DNA from: Bacteroides intestinalis DSM 17393
Lineage (GTDB): Bacteria; Bacteroidota; Bacteroidia; Bacteroidales; Bacteroidaceae
Assembly: GCF_000172175.1 (NCBI RefSeq)
Contig: NZ_ABJL02000008.1
Location: 1,612,001 to 1,676,000, forward strand
Reading direction: 5' to 3'
DNA: 64,000 bases
Part shown: in pieces, positions 8,538-17,265 of the stretch
Layout of the letters: every line of letters starts with the position of its first letter
Numbering within the stretch: position 1 is the first letter of the stretch
Notes under the pieces: model-generated
Databases searched by the model: none
Seen by the model: the letters and a program-made list of their open reading frames with translations, nothing else
Told to the model about the DNA's origin: nothing
Position numbers and translations under genes: made by a program

Positions 8538-8900
8538 CTATTTTTCCAGCATATCTACTACTTGCTGTAATAATGCAGGCATTTCATGGTTGGAATTCTT
8601 AATCGTATGAATCTGCTCTTTTCCTTCCGCAGTCAGTGAGAAATACATTTGGCGTTTATCGACTTTACCGATAATGCGGGCAATCAACTTCTTCTCCTCC
8701 ACAGAGCGTATTAGCTTGGAAGTATTAGAATGAGTAAGTCCTAATGCTTCTGCTATTTCTCCGGAAGTGAGCCGGGGATTATCCAGAAGTGCACAGAGCA
8801 ACATCCCCTCATTCAACGAGAGGTTGTATTGCTGGATAAATTGGGTTTCAAACTCGGCTATCGCCCGATAAACATCACGAATTTTACATAAATCCTCCAT
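8538..8900 (-). CDS. MarR-family transcriptional regulator
   Basis: 120 residues with the winged-helix arrangement: LSLNEGMLLCALLDNPRLTSGEIAEALGLTHSNTSKLIRSVEEKKLI is the helix-turn-helix plus start of the wing, and IIGKVDKRQMYFSLTAEGKE is the wing. It is 34 bp downstream of the multidomain CoA-disulfide-reductase-like gene on the same strand, so it probably regulates that transcript and responds to an oxidant or small ligand. No cysteine lies in the DNA-binding core; C13 near the N-terminus and C31 just before the DNA-binding helices are the only two, so a thiol switch is not evident. Confidence 0.85.
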   Translation of the reverse strand: MEDLCKIRDVYRAIAEFETQFIQQYNLSLNEGMLLCALLDNPRLTSGEIAEALGLTHSNTSKLIRSVEEKKLIARIIGKVDKRQMYFSLTAEGKEQIHTIKNSNHEMPALLQQVVDMLEK

Positions 8901-8934
8901 ATATTCTCTTTTTTATTTGTTAAATAACAAATTA

Positions 8935-11379
8935 CTAGATGAAAAGGTTGACATTGGCTTTATCTGCCCGCTCCATGTAAGTAGCAACACCACCGATAGT
9001 TACCTCATCCAACAGTTCTTCACGACTGATTCCCATCATATCCATTGACATCTGGCAAGCTATAAATTCTACACCCTGTGCGAGAGCCTGAGAACGAAGT
9101 GATTCCAAAGAATCCACACCTTTTTGTTTCATAAGGAAACGCATCATCCGGCTACCCATGCCAAACATATTCATTTTGGATAACTTCAATTTCAAAGAAC
9201 TGGAAGGAAGCATCATGCCAAACATCTTACCAAAAATATCTTTCTTAACTTTCGGCTTCTGCACTTTCTTCAGAACATTCAATCCCCAGAAAGTGAAAAA
9301 GACCGTAACCTTCTGTCCTGTTGCCACAGCACCATTTGCCAATACAAAGGTAGCCAAAGCTTTGTCTAAATCATCACTGAAAAGGATCAAAGTTTTTCCC
9401 CTACCCGCTATTGCTCCGGCAGACGATGGACAAACAGCAGCCGGATCACCTTTCTCTATAGTTACTGTATAACGACCTTTTTCTTCATGACTTCCTATCA
9501 GACGGTTTCCCGTCGTATCACACCATGCCGAAGCATCACGTGCAAATCCGGCATCAGTTGCCACAATCTCCACTTGTTCTCCCGGAGCAAGAGTATCCAT
9601 TGCCTTTTTAACTTGCATGATAGGCCCCGGACATTGCAGGCCACAGGCATTAATTTTCAATGGCTCTTTAGAAGAACTCACCGTAGATTCTATTGAATTA
9701 ACCTGCGGTATGGCAACTTTATCGGGTACAGGTACAGGCGCTACTGCAGCAGAATAGAGTTTATATCCTCCTGAGAGGTTACGCACATTCCGATACCCAT
9801 TTCCCATCAGGATGCGTTGTGCCAGATATCCACGCAACCCTACCGCACAAAACAAGACAACCGGCTTGCTTGCAGGAACTTCCGACATACGATCTCTTAA
9901 ATCATCCAAGGGTATATTAATTGCTCCCGGAATAGAACCGAAAGAAAATTCCTCGGGAGTACGGGTATCTATCAACATGACTTCATTCTTCTGCTGTACC
10001 AGTTCGCGCCAGGTAATAATGGGCATTGCACCGCTTATTATATTAGAAGCCACATATCCTGCAATGGCAATAGGATCTTTAGCCGAAGAGAACGGAGGTG
10101 CATAAGTGTGCTCTGTTTCCATCAGATCGTAAACCGTCCCGCCTCGCTTAATAAGTCCGGCAATCTGGTCGATACGTTTGTCCACTCCTTCATAACCAAT
10201 GCACTGTGCACCATATAATTTTCCCGTAACAGGATGGAAAGTTAATTTTAAAGTCAGTGGCAATGCATCCGGATAATAGCCCGCATGAGAAGCAGAATGG
10301 GTTACAGAACTCTGATATTCCATCTCCCATTGCTTCAAGCGCTTAGCAGCAAGTCCTGTAGAGGCAACAGTCATATCAAAGACCTTGGCAATAGAAGTAC
10401 CAATAGCACCTTCATAAGAAACTTTATTGCCAAATACCATATTATCAGCCACAATACGTCCTTGACGATTGGCTGGATTAGCCAGATAATTAAGCCATGG
10501 TTTTCCGGTCAGCGGATGCGGATATTCAATTGCATCCCCTACGGCATAGATATCTTTCTCAGAAGTTTCCAGATACTCATTCACCCAGATACCTCCGGCT
10601 TCTCCTATTTTTAATCCGGCATCTTTGGCCAAAGCAGTTGCCGGACGTACACCGATAGAAAGCAATACCATATCTGCCGGAATTGTCTTCCCACTTTTCA
10701 AGAAAACTGTAATACCTTGCTCTGTGCGCTGAAAATGGGTTACTCCTTCTTCCAAATAAAGTGAAACACCCTTCTGAACCAGATGCTGATGAACAGGAGC
10801 AGCCATAGAGAAGTCAATAGGTGCCATTACCTGATTGCCCATTTCCACTACAGATACAGAGACTCCTGCATGATGCAGATTTTCCGCCATTTCCAAGCCG
10901 ATAAACCCTGCACCAACTACGACTGCACGTTTTACAGCATGTTCTGTGAGATAAGATTTAATACAGTCGGTATCTTCAACATTACGAAGGGTAAAGATTC
11001 CCTCTGAATCAATGCCTTCTAACGGTGGCCTGACCGGAGTAGCTCCCGGTGACAACAAAAGCTTATCATAAGTTTCTTCATATTCGCCTCCGTCAACCGT
11101 ACGAACCGTAATGGTTTTATTCTGCGGATGAATGGCAATCACTTCATTCTCTACACGCACATCCACTCTGAAGCGCTGACCGAAAGAAGCCGGCGTCTGC
11201 ACCAGTAACTTCTCACGTTCGTCAATCACGCCACCAATATAATAAGGTAGACCGCAATTTGCATACGATATATACTTTCCCTTCTCTAATAGAAGGATAT
11301 CAGACTTTTCATCTACCCTTCTCAATCGTGCCGCCGCTGTAGCTCCCCCGGCAACACCTCCAATAATTATATACTTCAT
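8935..11379 (-). CDS. Multidomain CoA-disulfide reductase with rhodanese, TusA and DsrE domains
   Basis: 814 residues with four fused modules. Residues 1 to ~450 form a FAD/NAD(P)H disulfide reductase of the CoA-disulfide reductase group, with an N-terminal IGGVAGGATAAARLR dinucleotide fold and the single redox Cys in SYANCGLPYYIGG (C42). A rhodanese domain follows, with active-site loop CAVGLRG. Next is a TusA/SirA domain with the CGLQCPGP motif, and last a DsrE/DsrF-like domain. These modules handle persulfide and polysulfide sulfur, so the protein probably moves sulfane sulfur between its own domains while reducing it with NAD(P)H. It is the first gene of an operon with a MarR regulator. 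The substrate is not established. Confidence 0.88.
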   Translation of the reverse strand: MKYIIIGGVAGGATAAARLRRVDEKSDILLLEKGKYISYANCGLPYYIGGVIDEREKLLVQTPASFGQRFRVDVRVENEVIAIHPQNKTITVRTVDGGEYEETYDKLLLSPGATPVRPPLEGIDSEGIFTLRNVEDTDCIKSYLTEHAVKRAVVVGAGFIGLEMAENLHHAGVSVSVVEMGNQVMAPIDFSMAAPVHQHLVQKGVSLYLEEGVTHFQRTEQGITVFLKSGKTIPADMVLLSIGVRPATALAKDAGLKIGEAGGIWVNEYLETSEKDIYAVGDAIEYPHPLTGKPWLNYLANPANRQGRIVADNMVFGNKVSYEGAIGTSIAKVFDMTVASTGLAAKRLKQWEMEYQSSVTHSASHAGYYPDALPLTLKLTFHPVTGKLYGAQCIGYEGVDKRIDQIAGLIKRGGTVYDLMETEHTYAPPFSSAKDPIAIAGYVASNIISGAMPIITWRELVQQKNEVMLIDTRTPEEFSFGSIPGAINIPLDDLRDRMSEVPASKPVVLFCAVGLRGYLAQRILMGNGYRNVRNLSGGYKLYSAAVAPVPVPDKVAIPQVNSIESTVSSSKEPLKINACGLQCPGPIMQVKKAMDTLAPGEQVEIVATDAGFARDASAWCDTTGNRLIGSHEEKGRYTVTIEKGDPAAVCPSSAGAIAGRGKTLILFSDDLDKALATFVLANGAVATGQKVTVFFTFWGLNVLKKVQKPKVKKDIFGKMFGMMLPSSSLKLKLSKMNMFGMGSRMMRFLMKQKGVDSLESLRSQALAQGVEFIACQMSMDMMGISREELLDEVTIGGVATYMERADKANVNLFI

Positions 11380-11634
11380 ACTTCTTTATTTTAGTTTTGA
11401 TGGTGCAAAGGAAATAATATTTTCTTAAATAAAATAGTTTCCGATGGAAAACAATGTTAAAACACAGCAAAACAGTACAATGACCAAGATAATTACTATC
11501 ATAAAACATGGAACATAAAGAGAAGAAGAAAGTTCATAAATGCAAGATATAAGTTAACAGGAAAGTACACAAACATTTGTTTCAAGGCATATTTATGCCT
11601 CGAAAGATCATATAACAACCCTAAAAATCGAGAA

Positions 11635-13101
11635 TTACCAACCGAGTTTTTCGAAACCGGCAGATGTATACCACTCAGTAGAACGGTATGCCTTATCAGT
11701 GGCAGTATTAGAAGTCGAAGGAATATAACAGGATACACCGTTAGTTCCTTCCATAGAGAACATACTCTGGGAAAAACCAGAAAAGTTCATAGGAGTAGTA
11801 ACCCAATATGCTACAGCTGAATTAAAAATCTGTTTCCATGCTTCATAAGCATTATCATCAGTAATCATTCGCATCATGCCCACCAGATCATAATACCCTA
11901 CATGTCCATCCTGATATCCATCAGAACCACGACGTTTATCATAATCAAATACTGATTTACGAAGTGATGCATTATCAACCGTTCCGGGTAAAATTTGCTT
12001 TGTAAAGACAGCCAAATCAACTAATGGCTCGGTTCTCAAAGCACATACAGAAGCACCACCGGTCCAATTAGTATTCGAAATTCCATTACCCTCATCATAT
12101 TTAGCTGCATAAGGTTCATAATAAGCCTTGGCTATATCTACTGCCGCATCTTCTGAAAAAAACATAGCAGGTACTAATTCATCATACGAAGCGCCAGGCC
12201 CCGGTATCTCTGTTGGAGAGCCAATACAATAATCCGTGTAGTCACGCAATTCATAAGCGACCTCTACCGATTGCATAAAACAAGCATCAAACAGGATAAA
12301 ATCAAAATGAGGAGCAGTCTCCAAGATCTCGACAAATTCAGAAATATTCATTCTCTTATCACCGTTACCTATATCTTGCCCCACCCAGCGGGTATTAGCG
12401 CCTAACGGATAAGGAAGCCAGCCGTCACCATGCGACCAGTAAACCAGTCCATAACTATCAGCCTGATATTGAGTATTTGAGAAAACAGCTGCAAAGACTT
12501 CCTGCGTTTCAGATACACCTACCGAATTACGACTAGAGTAAGTCTTTACTACCTTTTCTACAACTGTCCCATTTTCATTTTTCAATTCAAGCAGCTGAGG
12601 AGATCCACCTTTATCTATATAAACCAGGAAATTCACATCAACATCTTCCACTTTTGCCATACCTACCTTCATTTCCTCAAAGTCCGGTAAAGCAAATCCA
12701 GAAAGGGTGTTATCTGCAGCAACATATACTAGCACCGTGCGACTACTCTTAAGTGGATCACCCGGTTCAACCGTTACCGTACAAGTAGCAGTTTTCCCGC
12801 CATCCTCAGTAATGACAGTAATCGTAGCAGTTCCCGGTTTTAGAGCTCTAATCTTACCATTGGTATCAACCGTAGCAATATCCGGATCACTTGATTTCCA
12901 TATTACATTCTGATTGGTAGCATCATCCGGAGTAATGGTAGCAGACAAAGTCACATTCCTCCCCTCTTTTAACGAAAGGGCGCTCTCATTCAATGTAACG
13001 CTTGTTACAGCAACGATATCCGGCTCCTGTGGATGATCTTCACAGGCCACAAACAATACAAAAAAACAAATCCACAGAAGAAAATCAAGTTTAGTTCTCA
13101 T
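11635..13101 (-). CDS. Clostripain-like (C11) cysteine peptidase lipoprotein with an Ig-like BIG2 domain
   Basis: 488 residues from the ATG at 13101, which gives a lipoprotein signal ending LFVAC. A bacterial Ig-like group 2 domain follows (VTSVTLNESALSLKEGRNVT through ATITVITEDGGKTATCTVTV). The rest matches the clostripain family: YGLVYWSHGDGW contains the catalytic His, and FDFILFDACFM contains the DAC motif with the nucleophilic Cys. Such lipoproteins are usually exported to the cell surface and cleave host or bacterial proteins after basic residues. The gene is 52 bp downstream of a small secreted protein gene on the same strand. Confidence 0.88.
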   Translation of the reverse strand: MRTKLDFLLWICFFVLFVACEDHPQEPDIVAVTSVTLNESALSLKEGRNVTLSATITPDDATNQNVIWKSSDPDIATVDTNGKIRALKPGTATITVITEDGGKTATCTVTVEPGDPLKSSRTVLVYVAADNTLSGFALPDFEEMKVGMAKVEDVDVNFLVYIDKGGSPQLLELKNENGTVVEKVVKTYSSRNSVGVSETQEVFAAVFSNTQYQADSYGLVYWSHGDGWLPYPLGANTRWVGQDIGNGDKRMNISEFVEILETAPHFDFILFDACFMQSVEVAYELRDYTDYCIGSPTEIPGPGASYDELVPAMFFSEDAAVDIAKAYYEPYAAKYDEGNGISNTNWTGGASVCALRTEPLVDLAVFTKQILPGTVDNASLRKSVFDYDKRRGSDGYQDGHVGYYDLVGMMRMITDDNAYEAWKQIFNSAVAYWVTTPMNFSGFSQSMFSMEGTNGVSCYIPSTSNTATDKAYRSTEWYTSAGFEKLGW

Positions 13102-13153
13102 GGTTACAAGTAATAATGGATAGCTCCTTGTTTCAGCAAGGAAGTGAAGCCGA

Positions 13154-13564
13154 CTATTCTTCCGGCTTCTTGAAGCGGAATGCATCAGGGTCGATAGGCA
13201 TCAACACTATCGATTTATTCTTCTTATATTTACCTTTTACTTTTGCTGACTCTTTCTCCAACTTCTTTTTATTCTCAGAGAAATAAATCATGCAAGTATA
13301 ATCAGGACATTTCAAATCAAATTCCAAGTAATTCTTTAACTGATACGTATAAAGATCACGTTTAGGCAGGAAACCACCTTTATCCAGCTTGACACTATCC
13401 AACACTTGGATATCAGTAAAATACACTACCGTGTCATTGAAAGAGGCAGCAACACCAAATGCATACACAGCCTTTTCCTTGCCTTCTTTTCCTTTTTTGA
13501 ATGAGAATGCCGAGCATACCATAAAAACCAACGCTACGGCAAAAAGTATACGAACGTATTTCAT
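13154..13564 (-). CDS. Small secreted hypothetical protein
   Basis: 136 residues from the ATG at 13564; the longer frame adds an implausible leader. Residues ~3-20 form a signal peptide (ILFAVALVFMVCSAFSF). The mature part is Lys-rich, with VAASFNDTVVYFTDIQVLDSV and a FKKPEE end. I do not recognise a named family. It lies upstream of the clostripain-like lipoprotein gene with a 52-bp gap and is probably co-transcribed. Its -7 box (TATCTTTG on the minus strand, within 13592-13600) coincides with the proposed left boundary of the mobile element. Confidence 0.65.
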   Translation of the reverse strand: MKYVRILFAVALVFMVCSAFSFKKGKEGKEKAVYAFGVAASFNDTVVYFTDIQVLDSVKLDKGGFLPKRDLYTYQLKNYLEFDLKCPDYTCMIYFSENKKKLEKESAKVKGKYKKNKSIVLMPIDPDAFRFKKPEE

Positions 13565-13965
13565 AATCTGTTTTTTGTTATATGTTGGCGACAAAGATAA
13601 GGATAAAAAATGAGAATGAGAGCAGATAAGCGCAAGAAGGTTGTAAACAAAGGGTTTAGGAGAAAAACAGTCAGTAAGTGAAAGCCAACGGAAACCGCAA
13701 AAAAGCCAAGTTAAACCGGAGTTGCGTTACTATCCCGTTACTTTGTTTCTAATAACGAGGTTGGTTTTAGGAGCTTTTTAAAGTGCTGAATAACAAGTCC
13801 AATCCGGGAGATTCCGGCGGCAAATGTCGTGGAAAATTCGGATTTCGGTTCCGTTAGTGCGAAAAAAGTTGTTTTTCGGGTGCGATTGCACTGATTGACT
13901 GCGTTTTGCATATCTACAGACAACTCTACATGAAATAATTTTGTAACCATTAAAAATTGTAGAGT
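13565..13965. other. Gene-free stretch at the left end of the mobile element
   Basis: About 400 bp without a convincing gene. It holds the promoter of the secreted-protein gene, the candidate attL core (13592-13600), and, just upstream of the integrase, a TAATTTTG -7 box (13936-13943) flanked by a 7-bp inverted repeat CTCTACA (13924-13930) / TGTAGAG (13958-13964). A 70-codon frame on the minus strand at 13738-13950 has no recognisable content. Confidence 0.5.
13592..13600. other. Candidate attL core
   Basis: CAAAGATAA here is repeated in direct orientation at 35242-35250. On the minus strand it reads TTATCTTTG, a promoter -7 box resembling the GTAnnTTTGC-type core used by CTnDOT-family integrases. 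It lies about 370 bp outside the integrase gene. A 9-bp match at a common promoter motif is weak evidence alone. Confidence 0.35.
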
Positions 13966-15198
13966 ATGAGATCGACTTTTAAAGTATTATTTTATTTGAA
14001 GCGCAACGCCCCGAAGAAAAACGGGCTTATTCCGGTAATGTGCCGCATCACGGTAAACGGCAAGATTTCCCAATTCAGTTGCAAGCTGGATGTAGAGGAA
14101 AAAACATGGAACATCGAGCTTGGCAGAGTATCGGGCAGAAGCACCGTTGCGCAGGAAACCAACCGTATGCTGGACAAGATTCGCGTGGGTATCAACAAAG
14201 CCTATCAGGACATTTGCGATAAGGACAATTATGTTACCGCCGAAAAAGTACGCAACGTTTTCTTAGGTATGGGAATGAATCATGAAACACTGCTGGCAGT
14301 ATTCCGTCAGCACAATGAGGATTACGAAAAGCAGGTAGGCAAGATAAAGAGCCTGCGGAGCTATTGGAAATACTGCATCGTGTACAAGCATCTGGAAGAG
14401 TTCATCAAGCAACGCTATAAGGTCAGTGATATAGCGTTGAAAGAGCTTGCGCCCGCTTTCATCACGGATTTTGAACTGTTCCTGCGCACGGAGAAGAACC
14501 ACTGCAACAATACGGTATGGTCGTATATGATGCCGTTCAGAAGCATTATTTTCATGGCTATCAATAACGGCTGGTTACAGCGTGACCCGTTCTACGCGTA
14601 CAGTATCACAAAGGAGGAAACCAAACGCGGCTTTCTGTCAAAGGAGGAAATCAACCTCCTAATCAAAGGCACGTTCAAAAAGCCGAGCTATACACTGATA
14701 CGTGATTTGTTCATCTTTTGTACCTTTACGGGATTGAGCTGGACGGATATGGCGAACCTTACGAAAGAGAACCTGCAAACCTCGTTTGACGGTCATTTGT
14801 GGATCAAGACAAACCGCCAGAAAACGGGAACGGAAAGTAATATCCGCTTGCTGGATGTTGCCAAGCATATCATCGAAAAATACGACGGAATGACCGATGA
14901 CAACAAGTTGCTACCCGTGCCGTGCTACGTCAATTGCAAAAACAGTATCAAGGTTATAGCGAAAAAATGCGGCATCGAGAAAAACGTCACGTGGCACATG
15001 AGCCGCCACACCTATGCGACAACAGTCTGTTTATCAAACGATGTACCTATTGAAACGCTGTCGAAAATGCTCGGACACAGGAGCATTCGCACGACACAGA
15101 TTTACGCCAAAATTACGGCGGAGAAGGTCAGCCGCGATATGGAAAAGCTGTCGAAGCAAATCGCACAGATGGAGAGTTTTATATGTCAGGCTATCTAA
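13966..15198 (+). CDS. Tyrosine recombinase (CTnDOT-type integrase)
   Basis: 410 residues, nearly the same length as IntDOT (411). It has an N-terminal arm-binding segment, a SAM-like core-binding domain (~residues 110-205) and a C-terminal catalytic domain. Catalytic positions are H344, R347 (HMSRH), H371 (LGHRS) and nucleophile Y380. At the place of the first catalytic Arg the sequence is TGLSW, with Ser at 258, the same substitution known in IntDOT. The protein should integrate and excise the element by a Holliday-junction mechanism. It is intact, with a -7 box at 13936 just upstream. Confidence 0.92.
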   Translation: MRSTFKVLFYLKRNAPKKNGLIPVMCRITVNGKISQFSCKLDVEEKTWNIELGRVSGRSTVAQETNRMLDKIRVGINKAYQDICDKDNYVTAEKVRNVFLGMGMNHETLLAVFRQHNEDYEKQVGKIKSLRSYWKYCIVYKHLEEFIKQRYKVSDIALKELAPAFITDFELFLRTEKNHCNNTVWSYMMPFRSIIFMAINNGWLQRDPFYAYSITKEETKRGFLSKEEINLLIKGTFKKPSYTLIRDLFIFCTFTGLSWTDMANLTKENLQTSFDGHLWIKTNRQKTGTESNIRLLDVAKHIIEKYDGMTDDNKLLPVPCYVNCKNSIKVIAKKCGIEKNVTWHMSRHTYATTVCLSNDVPIETLSKMLGHRSIRTTQIYAKITAEKVSRDMEKLSKQIAQMESFICQAI

Positions 15199-15217
15199 CT
15201 AAAAAACGGATAAAGTT

Positions 15218-15574
15218 ATGGAAAGAGGAATAATGACAATTAACAGGAATGGCGTTACCATAACGGGTAACGTCTGGATGACCGATTTTGAAATCGCCGA
15301 ACTTTTCAGCGTAACCCTTCCGGCAGTAAACAGCCGTATCAAATCCATCTACAAAAGCGGAGTATTGTCGGAAAATGACACATACCGGTATATTCGTCTT
15401 GAAAACGGTAACCGTGCGGATGCGTATAATATGGAGATGATAACCGCCCTCGCGTTCCAACTGAACAGTCAGCCTGCAAAGGTCTTTCGGGAATGGATAG
15501 TGCGAAAGGCAGTATTACCCCAACGCACACATTCACCTATCGTTATCCAATTGAAAGACGGCTTTTTGTGTTAA
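15218..15574 (+). CDS. RhuM-like small DNA-binding protein
   Basis: 118 residues, starting 19 bp after the integrase stop. The segments WMTDFEIAELFSVTLPAVNS, then YKSGVLSEND, YNMEMITALAFQLNS and VFREWIVRK follow the pattern of the RhuM/virulence-protein family: a helix-turn-helix at the start and a terminal YN, NS and FRxW pattern. RhuM proteins are common on Bacteroidota mobile elements and their function is unknown. Here it is probably co-transcribed with the integrase, since a strong bidirectional terminator directly follows. Confidence 0.6.
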   Translation: MERGIMTINRNGVTITGNVWMTDFEIAELFSVTLPAVNSRIKSIYKSGVLSENDTYRYIRLENGNRADAYNMEMITALAFQLNSQPAKVFREWIVRKAVLPQRTHSPIVIQLKDGFLC

Positions 15575-15578
15575 GTAG

Positions 15579-15631
15579 AAAAACAGACAAGGGGCAAACC
15601 GCAACGTGTGGTTTGCCCCTTGTCTGTTTTT
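15579..15631. terminator. Strong bidirectional terminator
   Basis: A near-perfect stem of about 22 bp (AAAAACAGACAAGGGGCAAA and its complement) with a 9-base loop lies between the convergent RhuM-like and HTH genes, with A and T tracts on both sides. Confidence 0.88.
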
Positions 15632-15926
15632 ACCGGATTGCCTTCCTGTAATTCTCTTCCAGTATCCTTTCGATGTCTGTTTCTCGGTACAGGACTTTCC
15701 CACCGAAAATAATAAAGGGTATTTTCCGGTCATTGCGGTACTCCTGCAAGGTGCGGCGGCTTACTTTCAGCCTCTGGGCTACCTCCTTGTCCGTCATATA
15801 CCGTTCTCCGCCGAGCGACGGACGGTAATTCTCTGCCAAACGGCTCACTTCTTTTGTTCCTCTGCGCAAAGCGTGCAGGGCTTCAGCGATGTGTTCATCA
15901 TCCGCTGTCATTACATTGTCGTTCAT
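15630..15926 (-). CDS. Excisionase-like helix-turn-helix protein
   Basis: 98 residues. MTDKEVAQRLKVSRRTLQEY followed by RNDRKIPFIIFGGKVLYRETDIERIL is a MerR-like winged helix (HTH_17) as in Xis-type recombination directionality factors. It is the second of two adjacent minus-strand HTH genes; the upstream one ends 34 bp before this start and a repeated 15-bp motif lies in that gap. It probably controls excision or transcription of the element. Confidence 0.8.
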   Translation of the reverse strand: MNDNVMTADDEHIAEALHALRRGTKEVSRLAENYRPSLGGERYMTDKEVAQRLKVSRRTLQEYRNDRKIPFIIFGGKVLYRETDIERILEENYRKAIR

Positions 15927-15935
15927 CTGTTATTA

Positions 15936-15950
15936 TGGATTTTAGTGGTT
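15936..15950 (-). repeat. Copy 1 of a repeated 15-bp intergenic motif
   Basis: On the minus strand AACCACTAAAATCCA, immediately upstream of the HTH gene starting at 15926. The same motif precedes topB and flanks the gap before the DUF1896 gene. Confidence 0.6.
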
Positions 15951-15960
15951 TGACGTATGG

Positions 15961-16260
15961 CTACGGGGTATCTTTTTCCGTCCGGAACTGCTCTATGGCG
16001 GGTAACAGCCGTTCCACCTCGTCCGGTTTGTAATAGAACTTGCGGTTTACCTGTGAGAAACCGATCAGCCGGTTATCCCGAAGCGTTTGCAGTGTTCGGG
16101 GGCTGATATGCAGCAGGCGGCATACTTCCTCCCCGTCGAGCCATTTGTTTATCTTCCTGTCGCCGCATCTGCGGTACAGCGTGTTTACTTTCTCCGTCAG
16201 CGTGCCCACACCGGAAAGCAACGCCTCAAAAGTCTTCTTCTCAATAATTACTATTTCCAT
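15961..16260 (-). CDS. Excisionase-like helix-turn-helix protein
   Basis: 99 residues. After an N-terminal helical region that includes a short coiled segment, WLDGEEVCRLLHISPRTLQT then LRDNRLIGFSQVNRKFYYKPDEVERLL is the HTH_17 winged helix. It is paralogous to the proteins encoded at 15630, 16470 and 16811. Its promoter region holds a -7 box overlapped by a palindrome (16284-16304), which suggests autoregulation. It is divergent from the 16470 gene. Confidence 0.8.
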   Translation of the reverse strand: MEIVIIEKKTFEALLSGVGTLTEKVNTLYRRCGDRKINKWLDGEEVCRLLHISPRTLQTLRDNRLIGFSQVNRKFYYKPDEVERLLPAIEQFRTEKDTP

Positions 16261-16279
16261 TATTTAATCTGTTTTCGTG

Positions 16280-16304
16280 CAAAAGTAACCCGTAACGAGT
16301 TACT
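16280..16304 (-). promoter_or_regulatory. Promoter with overlapping palindromic operator
   Basis: On the minus strand the -7 box TACTTTTG (16280-16287) serves the HTH gene at 16260. Arms AGTAAC (16284-16289) and GTTACT (16299-16304) form a palindrome that overlaps it, with CGTAACG in the centre. Confidence 0.5.
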
Positions 16305-16469
16305 TCCGTACTGTTCCGCTGCGGATGGCAGCTTGTGTCGTCCGCATGGCGGCTATTGTCTTTTTTATCTTCCCCGAAATGCCTGAAAATCTTCCATAGG
16401 TGGTTGCCTACCTGTGGAAACGTCCCACGCAAATGAGAGAATTTTGCCCCGAAATCAAAAAGCAACGAT

Positions 16470-16814
16470 ATGGAAATCATCACGATGGAAAGTGCCGCCT
16501 ATAAGGAACTGACGGCGAAAATAGATTTGATAGCCGGATATGTCCGGGAGAATGAACAGTCAAAGAAGAAAGATGCGGCAGAGGTATGGATGAGCAGCAG
16601 GGAACTCAAAGGGCTGCTCGGTATCAGCACCCGCACGCTTCAACGACTGCGGGACAACAAGCGCATCAGTTACGCCATCTTCGGGGGTGCTTGCCGCTAT
16701 CCCGTGTCGGAGGTGGAACGGCTGGTCAAGGAAAGCATCTACAACTGCGACGCGCGGACGGTTGAAGAGTTCAAGCGCAATTACCTGTTACGCACGGGAG
16801 GCAAAAAAGGATGA
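16470..16814 (+). CDS. Excisionase-like helix-turn-helix protein, Xis2c-like position
   Basis: 114 residues. The N-terminal ~40 residues are helical, then VWMSSRELKGLLGISTRTLQ and RLRDNKRISYAIFGGACRY form the winged helix. It overlaps the next HTH gene by 4 bp (ATGA), so they are coupled. The pair, followed by a DUF3945 gene and topB, matches the xis2c-xis2d-orf3-exc excision operon of CTnDOT by order and type. Orthology is inferred from order, not from sequence comparison. Confidence 0.8.
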   Translation: MEIITMESAAYKELTAKIDLIAGYVRENEQSKKKDAAEVWMSSRELKGLLGISTRTLQRLRDNKRISYAIFGGACRYPVSEVERLVKESIYNCDARTVEEFKRNYLLRTGGKKG

Positions 16815-17143
16815 GCACGCTGGACTTGGATACCTTCGAGGGGTGGATGCGCCAAATCATGGAACGCTTCGACCGGAACGAACAGCTTATCGCCTCTCTT
16901 ACGGGCAAGGAGCTCAGGGAGGTGAAATACCTCGACGGGGAACGGCTGCTTGACAATCAGGACTTGTGCGAGCTGCTCAATACGAGCAAACGCTCCATCC
17001 AACGTTACCGCAGTTCTGGGACACTGAAATACCAGATGCTCTGGCACAAGGTGTACTATAAAGAATCGGACGTGCAGGAGTTCCTGCGAACCCATTTCAA
17101 GGAGTCCGAAGGGAAAAACGGTGAGAAAAGGCAAAAGGCATAA
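16811..17143 (+). CDS. Excisionase-like helix-turn-helix protein, Xis2d-like position
   Basis: 110 residues. A charged N-terminus is followed by LDGERLLDNQDLCELLNTSKRSIQRYRSSGTLKYQMLWHKVYYKESDVQEFL read in three parts: helix, recognition helix SKRSIQRYRSS, and wing. The C-terminus is a Lys/Glu-rich tail. Its start overlaps the preceding HTH gene by 4 bp. It is a probable recombination directionality factor or co-regulator acting with its partner. Confidence 0.8.
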   Translation: MSTLDLDTFEGWMRQIMERFDRNEQLIASLTGKELREVKYLDGERLLDNQDLCELLNTSKRSIQRYRSSGTLKYQMLWHKVYYKESDVQEFLRTHFKESEGKNGEKRQKA

Positions 17144-17265
17144 AGCCACAAACTTCCAGACGGAAGCCACAAGCTGCCACACGGTTCTTCCCCCATTGCG
17201 GGACGGTTGATAGCCGCTACTTTCGTGGGCGAAACAATTTCATTTTTAATTAAAAGCAATAAAGT

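Noticed and set aside
11585..11600. Small palindrome AGGCATA/TATGCCT as terminator of the clostripain gene
   Set aside because: Only 7 bp arms with a 2-base loop and no T tract follow on the minus strand.
13738..13950. 70-codon minus-strand frame next to the integrase
   Set aside because: Overlaps the integrase promoter, has no recognisable domain and no promoter; more likely non-coding.
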